NCBI GenBank assembly: GCA_013397795.1
Contig: VZTJ01000300.1
Span: 1,165,378-1,229,377, forward strand
From: Orthonyx spaldingii
Lineage: Eukaryota; Chordata; Aves; Passeriformes; Orthonychidae
Length of the DNA stretch: 64,000 nucleotides
Direction: 5' to 3'
Part shown: one piece after another, positions 54,287-64,000 of the stretch
Layout: the number at the start of each line of letters is the position of its first letter
Numbering within the stretch: position 1 is the stretch's first letter
Position numbers and translations under genes: made by a program
Notes under the pieces: generated by a model
Told to the model about the DNA's origin: nothing
The model's database searches: none
What the model saw: only the letters and a program-made list of their open reading frames with translations

Positions 54287-54766
54287 GAGTGTTAGTCTAA
54301 GTAGTAAGTACATCTGGCCCTCCTATAAATCTAAGCATAATCCAATTCCTGGGGAAAGCTGCTCTGGGAACAGAGCACTGTCAATTGAGTAGATTCCTGA
54401 AAGGGGAGTTTTTGTGCTGCTTGAAACCTCGTTATTAACGAATATGTGTAAAAACAATTTCAACATCTGCAACAATAGGCAACAATTTCCAAGACTGCCT
54501 CGCTCTCCCCTCCTCAGACCACTAGTTCTAAGATGTACCACTGATTGTGGGGGTAACAGCTGACAGACAACTACAGTGACCAGATTTTTCTCTCACTGAG
54601 CAAAGCTGGCACACCACACATTCTTCTGTTAATAGGTAAGAGGCTGCAACAGCTTCAATTCCCTTACTTGGAAACAGCATCTTTCACACAAGTTTCATTT
54701 TTGCTGCTTTTCTAGCTCTCAGCCTGACAAAATGACATTAAAGTAGTGTTTCATTTGCAAGCAAAC

Positions 54767-54778
54767 AAAAAAAAAAAA
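54767..54778. repeat. A12 homopolymer
   Basis: Run of 12 A after GCAAAC on the plus strand. Confidence 0.9.
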
Positions 54779-57451
54779 GCCACTAAGAAACCCTTTAAAC
54801 TGAAGTCAACCCTCCACAAGCACTAAAATCCTGATGCCAGCAAGAAGGAGGGGCCTCACCCATTCTGAGTCTACAACACAGCAAAGAGCACATTCTTTAA
54901 CACATCACTCTCTTGGTTGCATCTGCCCAACTGATGGCAGTTTTGGCAGCCTGCCAGATTATTCCTTTTATTCCTGAAGACAGTCTCCAACAGCTTGGGA
55001 CCCTCATCCTGTTCCTCTCTGACCAGTCTGCAGCAAGAGGTGTTGCTCTGTTTTTTCCACAACACAGCTCAAGTAGGCAGCAGTAGGCACAGGAACACCG
55101 TATTTCAGCTGCCAGTTCACCCACAGCAGCCCACAGCAAGGTCATACTCACTAGGGTGAGCTCATTCCAAGTGCTTGGATGGAGTTGGCAGCAGCATCTG
55201 CAGCGCTGCGCAGCAAGAGAGAACAGGCAGGTTTGAAAGTGTTAAGTCTGAGAGGAAAAAAAACTACATTCTGGTCTTTTGCCTCAGTGCAATAATCAAA
55301 AAACAAGAAAAAAAACCCACCACAAAACAGTTTCAACAATCTATTACAAACCTTCAGTCAAGCACATAATTTTAGTTGAAATATTATGACAACCTTAGGA
55401 CATAACAAGATATTTTAATTATTTGAGTATCTCACACTTTTTCTTTTCAGATACAAGCCATCCATGTTTGGTTCTTACAACAGCAATTCTGAAGTTTTCA
55501 GCTGAAGTTCCAAAAAGATTTTTTAAACACTTGTTATAAAATGAAAGCATTTTAAAATTAAATTACTGTTTAATACTCAGTGAAATCACTCTGTCATCTC
55601 ACCTGTAAGAGCACAGATCAGATGTAAACCTAAAAGAGTTAAATCTTTTTTGACAAGAGTCGATCAGCTTTTTCTCAAAACTCGGTTTGTATGTAGCTGA
55701 GATGGAAGTCTCCCCATGCAGAGTAGGATGCACACACTGTATTTGTAGTGGTCTGGGCCCCCCAGACGACAGAACACCTGCATAATGGTCATGGAAACAC
55801 ACCCATGGCTGGCACTGAACATCAGAGCGGATTTCTCTGGACAAAGCCCTGCCAGCCACGCTGCCAAGCTACACAGGCAGTTCAGAAACCACGCAGGATT
55901 ATGGTGAGAGAGTTTAGCAACCAACATGACAACAGGGGAAACCAGCAGGATCTGGGATATTTTTCAACGTTTTGCTCACTCAGCATTTCCAGTAAAGAGT
56001 CTCCAATCAAAAGCCATTAGGCTGCATTCTTCCAGGTGTAGCAGGTCAACAGCCCTCTTCTTCTTAAATACAACCTAGCTTTTCATCGCTTTTGAAACCA
56101 ATAAATCAATATTTCCTTCCAGAGTTATCCTAGCTTGTGTCTATTTTCTACATCCTGGTCTTGCTAAAAGGACAAGTTTACTATCAGCCACTGAGTAAAA
56201 CCAAGCCATAGGAAGATCTACAAACCACTTGTCTGGTCAAGATCCCAACCTATTAAAAGCTGCCATTTTTCAGACAGCTGTATGTAGCTCTCCTCCAGTG
56301 CTTCCAGAACGTAAGTAATAGATGTATGTGTGTACACAGCCACATAGAAGAGATGAGATAGGTTGGGAAAGGAGAGAACAAGAAATCACAAGTGTCCTTA
56401 TTACCTCAGAATAGTTGTTAAGCCACACCTAAGATTGGGAGAGTTAAGTCTCCAATCAGTAGTAGGCTTCTTCCTTCAACCAGCCTTCCTCAGGTATATC
56501 ATAACAAAAATTCCTCTCTCCATAATTTATCCCAGATCACTAACCTGAGTGCTGTCCCAGGATGTCTGCAGCTCTCTTAGCCCCTCTGTCTTCTGATCCT
56601 GGAAGGAAATTCTCAATCTCTGTACCCACCCATCTTGACTCAGCAAGTCCTCCTCTCTAGAGCACCAGCCTACCCATTCAGGCGGAGAACAGAGTTTCCC
56701 AATCCCTACAGGAAATAACTCTCATAATCCTTGAGCAGCTGAACGCTAGCAAGGACTGTCATTTACAACATCACTTAGTGCATGCATGTTTCAACAAATG
56801 GTATCGATTGCACAGGTCACAAGTATTTCACTTCTCTTGAAACAAGGAGCACTTCCCCATCAGCTACAAGGCAAGAATTCATCTGACAACTCTAGGTCCC
56901 TCAGCTGTTTGCAGCTACTCCGAGCAGTAAAGATAACATATTATACAGGATATCCTTATACCAGGCAACTTGAAAAAGGCAGCTGTGACATTTAAGATAA
57001 GCTTCTTTAGCAGGCAAATCCAAGAAGCCTATACAAAAAAACCCCACATTATTATTAAGTACATACTAAGCAGCAGCCCATTTGAGTGGGCTGGTCTGCC
57101 TTTCTTCCCAGCATTCCAATCATTGCTTTTCACAACTGAACATCTCTAAAAACTGTTATTCTTTTAGTCTTCTTAAAGTTTATTTCCAGAGAAGCATTAC
57201 ATAAATAAAAACCTGTTTTTCATGCCCTGCAGAAACTGTTTTCAACACTGATGGGGGAGGAGGGTTTCTACCTAAGAGCTAGAAAGCTTTGAAGGACATT
57301 CCTCTCCTGCTGCATTTCAGATTGAGTACAAACTCCTTCCTCTACTTGTTAGACCCGTTGACAAGCAAGTAGTTCTCCTCTTCATTAACCACTTTTAATA
57401 AAAATAAAAAAACGTTAAAAACTTCACTGTTAGAATTACCATAGGCTACTT

Positions 57452-57491
57452 GAAAATTAAGTAGTAAATTAGAAAATTAAGTAGTAAATTA
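57452..57491. repeat. Exact 20-bp tandem duplication
   Basis: The unit GAAAATTAAGTAGTAAATTA occurs twice, adjacent and identical. It is the same size as the duplication at 38981-39020 but unrelated in sequence. Confidence 0.95.
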
Positions 57492-58093
57492 GTCTTTATC
57501 CCAAACAATGGCAAAGATCCACACATTCAAAATGAAGGAAAATGAACATAAAAACATCTACAAGCTAAAAGTTTATTGCACATCTCTGACTGACCTTTTA
57601 ATAGTTGAAACAGCATAAACTCCAGGAGGACTTGGGACAGAATTGCTCCTACCATTTTCCAAAGCTTTTGAAAAAGACATAACTACTTTTCCCTAGCATC
57701 AAAAACAATACCAATATAGAAATATTTCCTTAAAGCAATGTATGTCATTAAGTAGAATATTTACCATGTTTTTATGAAGATTGCAAGTGCTCACCTCTCA
57801 GAAGATTTGTTTATCTAGCATCAGATACCAAAAAAGCTTCCACTAGACAGTCTTTGACCTGCTTGAGCTTCAGGAATACTTTTTGCACGGGGGGCAAAGA
57901 AGCTGCTAGATATATAGTTATTAAATGTATTTTAACATAAATGCATTTTGACACAAACTGATTAGGAAGAGGGAATAACTTCACTGTCAAAATCTTTCAA
58001 GTTTAGAGCTCTGCAACTTTCTTAAAGAATGGAAGCCACTATAAAAAGCAATTGTTATCTTAGATGGAATGACACACAGAAAAAAATTCCCAA

Positions 58094-58115
58094 TTTTTTT
58101 TTTTTTTTTTTTTTT
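58094..58115. repeat. T22 homopolymer
   Basis: Longest homopolymer seen (22 T on the plus strand). On the minus strand it would be a poly(A), but no retroposed gene body is recognisable beside it. Confidence 0.95.
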
Positions 58116-60798
58116 ACATACAGCATTCAAAAGTCCAGGGGAGTGTGTTTGGTTTTTTCCCCCAGCAGATGAAGTGTAAAGGCTTATTTTTAAGACCTTG
58201 ATGCCAGATCATCTCAGGAGCTTTTCAAAATGCATGCACACATAATTATTTCAACACAATACCACACAAACCTTTCCCATCACATTTTTGGAAACTCTGC
58301 ACTTTAACATCATCCTTGTTAATTTAATTTGCCTGTAATATAAGGTGATAAAGTAATTAATGTACCTCTTAACTACTTCCAAAATTCTGTTTAATGCTTT
58401 AGCTTCTGGGCAGACACAGAGAAAATATTTCCTTCTCTTATTCAGTTAACAACTATGTCAGAAGTAAAGAAAAATTACCAGGAACACACTTAAAACTACT
58501 TTTTCTTCTTGCAATTTATGACCCACTAGGAACAGGAGAACAAATTTACATGGCTTTATATTAAAATCAGCTTGAAAAATAGAAAAGGAAAGCACGATTT
58601 ACTATTCAAAATTATCTGAAGTACTCAAGAAAAAAGTACTGTAAGATTTAAAAAATCCATTTGTATCACAGACTATTAAGATACATTTTAGTTTAGCTCA
58701 CTTCAGAAATGAAATTCCAATGGGACCCATGTATTAACTGCCACAATTTAAGTTGCTTTGTGACTTCTGCTCCAGATTGCCAAATATTCATTTCTGGAAA
58801 CACTGGTACAGCATGAAATATCCACTGAAAGATGTCATATAATAAATTCAGAACAGTACAAAACATAACAAAAAAAACCTACAAGTAAGCAAAAGTATTT
58901 AAGTGGTTAAGCAGAGTATAGTTCATAATCAGAAGTACTTTTTAGTCATGAAGACAGCAGCTCAATTACTGACAACTTCTGACACACTGCTGCTCCACAA
59001 AAAGTAATTTCTCTGATTGTTACAGAGAAATTGCTTTGTCAACCTCACAAATAGTTTAAAGCTAACAGAAGGTTGGGTTTTCTTAAAATAATTGTTCCTA
59101 TGTGGCCAGTTCAGGTGTACCCTGAACTTCTCAACTAAAGCTCAACCTAAAGAAAACTACAGTCAGCTGAGGGAGAAGCACAATCCCTTCAAATCAGCAG
59201 AGCACTGGGGCTTTCCTAACACTGCTCCTCCAACTCTAATTCTTCGTATGGGCAATCCTCCCAAAACATAACACTCTGAATCCATACCTTTTCCGTATTT
59301 CTGCTCACCTCCCTGGGAGAGAATTTTTAGAATGCAATTTAACATTTTCACTGCAAACTTCAGTAGTCAGAAGAAATGGAATGTCAAGTTAATTGGCATG
59401 GAAGAGTGGCTGGGCCAAATTAAACACAAAGATAGATAATGCACTAAAATTTTTAATGTATTTGCAGAGGTCAACAATCTCTCAATTTCTGTATCACTGC
59501 AGAACCAAGAAGCCCTGTGACAGACTTTGTTAAATCAATCAAACACATACTCATGCTACATAACTTACAAACATCAAAATTCACCAAGAACAGCATTTCC
59601 AGTACACTTCTATTACTCGGTTTCACCCAAAACTGTTATGCAGACCCAGTAACAAGTAAAAAAACATGTTCATTATCATTAATGGAATTCCTGAAAAATT
59701 AGATGAAAGGAAAAAAAAGTTAATCTACCATTAACATTCTGGGAAAAACAAAATTGTTGATGCTCAATGTTACTTTTAAACCGATTCCATTTGCATTAGT
59801 TCATTTGGAATTATCACAGTTTATCCAGTGCATTAATAGAATTTCTTACTGTGCTTCTAATCACAGAAATCTTAAAAATCCAAGAGACAAAGCCAAACAA
59901 TTTGAAATTTTCTTTCTAAAGAAAATAGATATATTATTTACTAGCAGCCCACGATATATAAAAATTAAGTGGTTTTTTTTCTGTACTCCCCCTGCCCACA
60001 AAGAAAAAGCAACAGGTCTGTTTACAATGTACCTCATCCTAAGTGATAGAAACTAACTCAGGAAACAGCTGTAAAACAGTCTAAACGTAAATTTACAAGT
60101 GGTTTCGTTTCCCTACAAAAACAAGGCTCTTCTGCTCATCAATAATTCAGATATTCTTGTGGCCTCACTACTCACATTACTTAAAAACACAATTTACAGC
60201 TACTTCCTTTTAAGATTTCAGGCAACACTTTATCTGCTTGACCCACACCACAGTTTCTTCAAGCTCCTGTGTCCTCCTGTGACACAGGAACAGCATGTTG
60301 GTCATCAAAGACACTCCCCAAATTGCTAACTGTAGTTCCTCTACTACACCTGTCAAGGAAGATGAGCTGGATAAAAACTGGACTCCTGTAGCTCCCCTCT
60401 CTCCTACTGCTACTTTTCTGGTGAGGGAGAAGTCACATCATCCATACTCAGGAACTTCAGTTTTCCTCCTGGATTTCTCTCTTTAGCCCATGTTATTTAT
60501 CAATACCATTTAATAGTTTATTTGCTGACTGCTGCATCTGATCAATGGAAAAAATAAAACCCTGTGATCTTGTAAGAAATGCTGATGCAGCAAACGGTGC
60601 AGAAAGAGGACACGGATTTAGGGGAGGGGGCCCAGAAACTGCATCTGAAACCATCCATATTATCCAACATAAACACTGCTTCTGGTCTTTTCAACTCCAC
60701 ACTGCTGACTGTCCAAAATGCTTCATCTCTTTTCTGATTTCTGCACATATAGATACATTCAAAAGTCCATACTGAAAGGCTTTCAGTTCACTACTTAC

Positions 60799-60852
60799 CT
60801 TCATTTCCAGAAGTGTTTCCCATTTTTCTACTCTTTTGCTAACTTTGGTTCT
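60799..60852 (-). other. Candidate 54-nt coding exon, minus strand (unproven)
   Basis: Read on the minus strand, the segment ends at a consensus donor (GAAATGAAG/GTAAGT). It encodes 18 residues, RTKVSKRVEKWETLLEMK, a basic, amphipathic-looking peptide. The proposed acceptor (TTTGCATAAATAAG) has only a modest pyrimidine tract but a branch-point-like TTTAAC about 25 bases upstream. Length divides by three (phase 0/0). The donor is strong; the start is uncertain. I do not recognise the protein family. Its strand is opposite to the two plus-strand candidates, so at most some of these can belong to one gene. Confidence 0.2.
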
Positions 60853-61065
60853 CTTATTTATGCAAACACAGGTTAAACCATGTTTTCACAAACTTCCAAT
60901 ATTTGGGAGATTTAACTATTACTGTTTCTATTACTATTATTATAACTTAACCACCAGTTCAGGTAGTGCCACTGCTGCTCAGCTGCATCTGACTCCAGAG
61001 CCATGACAAGGGAAAGTCAAAGTCAATATCCCACCTTTCCCATTTAAAGAAGTGCAAGACAGTTG

Positions 61066-61474
61066 GGGAAGGGTCTGGAGCACAAGCCTTATGAGGAGCA
61101 GCTGAGGGAGCTGGGGGTGTTTAGCCTGGAGAAAAGGAAGCTCAGGGGAGACCTTATTGCTCTCTACAACCACCTGAAAGGAGGCTGTAGCCAGGTGAGG
61201 GCCAGCTTCTTCTCCCAGTAACAAGCAATAGGATAAGAGGAAATGGCCTCAAGCTGTGTCAGGGAAGATTTAAATTGTATATTAGAAAAGATGACTTCAC
61301 CAAAAGGGTTGTCCAGCATTGGAACAGGCTGCCCAGGGAAGCAGTTGAGTCACTATTCCTGGACATATTTAATTTAATTGGCACTTGGGACATGGTTTAA
61401 TGGTGGACTTGGCAGTGCCGGGTTAACAGTTGGACTTCATGATCTTAAGTTTAGTTTCCAATCTAAATCATTCC
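61066..61474 (+). mobile_element. CR1 LINE fragment (3' end, 5'-truncated)
   Basis: The only plus-strand CR1 in the window. In sense order it shows GGGAAGGGTCTGGAGCACAA, CCTTATGAGGAGCAGCTGAG, TTTAGCCTGGAGAAAAGGAA, GGGAGACCTTATTGCTCTCT, CACCTGAAAGGAGGCTGTAG, TGGAACAGGCTGCCCAGGGA and TGGTGGACTTGGCAGTGCCG. It ends near CTAAATCATTCCTTCC, a decayed form of the usual AATGATTCTGTG tail. The fragment lies in the last half-kilobase of the element and has no intact reverse transcriptase. Confidence 0.95.
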
Positions 61475-63928
61475 TTCCTGCGGTCGGTATATAGGAGCAG
61501 ATGTTTCCTTGTAGTGCACAAATCCACCCAGTAAAAGGCTTATTTAAACTTCATGCAAAATTTGAAGAGGTTTCTCCTGAAATTCTCTGGATCACCTGGC
61601 AAAATCAGCAATATTGTTGCAGCACTTCAAATTGCTCAGTAAGGGAGAAACTACCAGGCTTTAGAAATCCATATTATTTGTAAATCTCTCAGCAAGGACT
61701 ACTCTGCACCAGTACAGCAGCTCCTGAATAGCAAATACTGGGTATTATGTTTAAATGTCTTAATCATGTATTTCAGTATCTTTGTGTTTAACCTTGACAC
61801 TGGATATTCTGGGTTAGTAATGTTAACTGCAATTTCTGCTTCTACCTTAAATGGTTTTTAATCCTTAATCTGCAAGAAGAATGCATAAGCAAAACCTGAA
61901 TTTCATGCCCAACAATCTGAATGCCCAGCAATCACATGCCACATCAAGTAAACATACTTAAAAGTCATAAAAGTGAAAGCTGTTTTACTTCCTTCCCGGA
62001 GGACACTGTCATAGACCTCAGTAATTTCAATTTCCCTTCCGCCATCCTGGTGTTTCAGTATTTCCTTAGACAATTCAGTATTCTTCAGAGGCAGGGAAAT
62101 GCAACTCTCAAGAAAGACTCCTTATCCAGAGATTTAGCTGTCCACCTTCCCAGGCAAGTTAGCAATATGGGGAGAAAAACGAGACAGTGACACTGAAAGA
62201 CATCTGTTACACCGATACTTGCACTTCACTGAAGTATACGTTCATCATTCCACATTTCAACTGACAGGGCTAAATATCCTGTTAAATGAGTATATCCAAG
62301 CCCAACTTGATACCTGTAATCTCTTCATATGAAGAATTTCATGTAATGATTTCACATGAGAAATAAGTCATTGACTTTTATTTTTTTTAAATATGAGTTC
62401 AAACCTCACCTCGCTACAAAGCCAACTGGAAGAGGAAAGCGGTTAGGCTGTTTAAAATTGAATAGTGGGAATAATAAAATGCAGTGTTGAGGGAATAAAT
62501 CTCATCACTAAGTGAATTAGTTTTAGGCAGTCAAGTATTTCTGTGCTAAAACACTAAAGCAGAAAAAAGTAGCATTTAAAGAACAGCATTAATCTATAAT
62601 TTTCAAGGAAAGAAATAAACAATCTGCTCAAGCCACTTGACAATATAATTGTCTTAATTGGAAAGCAAGTAAAGATTTTACATTAAAAAAACTGCATGTT
62701 CACGAATTTCACTCTTTAAGTGAAAGAATTTAAAAATAGGGCTGATATTCCAAGATGGTAACAATAAATATCAAGTGTTTGATAACTGTCATCTAAGAAA
62801 AATGGTTTTCATCATCTTGCAGCTAACTTTAATTGATTTTCATTTAGTCCAGGAGATTCAACATGGTCTTGAACCATCATGTCCTCTGTGGAACAACTGT
62901 CTACATCCAGATTTTGTCAGTGTTATCTCACCGTGCAAACAGTTAATGTTGTAACTCCTGATCTTCAGCAAAAGGTAGAGAAAATATGACTGCTTTACCA
63001 GCCAGTGAAAATTACATAAAATTAATCACACCCATTAGCACAGTTCTGCCTCCAGATGTGTTTAAATATTTTGCTGAAAATTATCTAACAGATCTATTAC
63101 TCCAGGTATTAAAATACGGAATTTTTTTCCAGTTATTTTCCTTTGATTCAAAGTAGGCATTGAACTCAAGCACTCAGAGGTTAACATGCAGAGCACACAT
63201 TTAAAACACCTAAAAACTGGCTTAGAATGACACACATTAAAAACAAATTACTTTAGCTTTTCGCCTCTGATTTATGCTGCTTGATAAACAAACACTGCCT
63301 CTATCTTTTCATTGCTCTCCTTTATATTGATATCAATTTCCTAAGTTAATCAAAGCAAGTCTTCCTTCTCCCTATAAAAAGGACAAAAAAGTAACTGCAA
63401 AAAGCAAAGAACAGAATAAACATGGAAGTTAAGTGAAAGTTGCTTCTCAAGCATTTTGCTGCTTTGAAGATGAATGTGAAACTATGGCATTTTTCAAGAA
63501 ATATGTGGCTTGCAAATGAAAATAACTCTACATTTTTTCAGATTAAATAAAACAGCAAATTAACAGCAGTTTTCCTGCTTAGTCATATTTTACAAAGTCT
63601 ACACAGAGCTCCTTGAAAAAATCACCTGCATGTTGCAGAATCAATGTGTATTTTCAAAATGCTTCAGTCTGCTCTTAGTTCAGGATATTTGGTCTCTAGT
63701 AAGTAAATAAAAATACAATAAAAGTCCTCACTTGACAAAGAACTGCCAATAAAATCCAGTATTACTCAAATGCTTCGTTTCAGCAGTGCATCCCAATCTC
63801 ATTTTAAATGTTTTGGTGGTTTCGGTTGAACTTTTTATTAAACTAAAGATAAAAACCTTTAAAGATACAGATAAGCAATAAGGAAAACAAGGGTTTAAAC
63901 AGAAAACTTCAAGCAGAAAAGCACATAC
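61475..63928. other. Intron-like or intergenic DNA, no gene recognised
   Basis: AT-rich unique sequence. On the minus strand an AATAAA hexamer lies at about 63834-63841, roughly 90 bases past a stop codon at 63929-63931. This is relevant only if the edge segment is a real terminal exon. Confidence 0.5.
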
Positions 63929-64000
63929 CTACAATGTATTGGTAACAAGATTTTGTACCTGTCTAGACAAGTCAATGACATTCTTGCCAACTACTCCATG
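63929..64000 (-). other. Possible terminal coding exon running off the window (weak)
   Basis: From the right edge, the minus strand reads 23 codons and a TAG: HGVVGKNVIDLSRQ, then VQNLVTNTL. An internal donor-like CAG/GTACAA sits after the glutamine at 63959, so the segment could instead be an internal exon spliced there. An AATAAA about 90 bases downstream would suit a short 3' UTR. The peptide looks protein-like but I do not recognise it, and the upstream part is outside the window. Confidence 0.15.

Larger units (their letters stand above)
54287..60798. other. Intron-like or intergenic DNA, no gene recognised
   Basis: AT-rich overall, with a more GC-rich stretch at about 54840-55250 and 55740-55930. 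Two minus-strand exon-like segments at 55152-55205 and 55603-55696 are described as a finding. I see no named repeat or RNA gene. Confidence 0.5.

Noticed and set aside
54165..54392. 75-codon frame drawn across the N gap
   Set aside because: It is built on unknown bases and is not interpretable.
58094..58115. T22 run as the poly(A) tail of a minus-strand processed pseudogene
   Set aside because: The adjacent sequence shows no gene-like body, and I could not find flanking target-site duplications.
1..64000. Bacterial-type systems, CRISPR arrays, tRNA or rRNA genes, endogenous retrovirus genes
   Set aside because: No regularly spaced repeats, no tRNA-like folds, no long retroviral reading frame and no paired LTRs were found by reading both strands.

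Overview
This 64 kb window looks like non-coding vertebrate DNA, almost certainly from a bird. The organism call rests on the repeats. Five clear copies and one decayed copy of the CR1 LINE 3' end are present, with the family's usual 5' truncation and the octamer-type CACAGAAT / ATTCTGTG 3' tail. CR1 is the dominant retrotransposon of bird genomes and is also found in other reptiles. The background is AT-rich, with A runs and simple AAAC-type tracts, no CpG island I can recognise, and no long open reading frame. I cannot name the species or order.

Layout: CR1 copies lie at 235-696, 5841-6222, 24321-24508, 24777-25104 and 38577-38800 (all minus strand) and at 61066-61474 (plus strand). A non-CR1 segment of about 95-100 bp occurs twice, at 5409-5502 and 6941-7043. 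Small features include a 21-bp duplication inside the first CR1, two exact 20-bp tandem duplications (38981-39020 and 57452-57491), a short perfect hairpin at 30540-30576, many A runs, and a 67-base N gap at 54216-54282 placed inside a T run. Everything else is unique, intron-like or intergenic sequence with no rRNA, tRNA, CRISPR or bacterial-type gene. The longest ATG-initiated open frames (60-157 codons) are what chance and CR1 produce, and I do not annotate them as genes.

If a gene passes through, it does so as short exons in long introns. I read both strands for acceptor, open frame and donor combinations. The best are 19326-19432 and 29528-29611 on plus and 60799-60852 on minus. A possible terminal exon sits at the right edge (63929-64000, minus, running off the window). 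These are candidates only. Short pseudo-exons with acceptable splice sites occur on both strands at similar density, so I cannot decide the strand, or even that there is a gene, without homology or RNA evidence. I found no convincing novel biological system.
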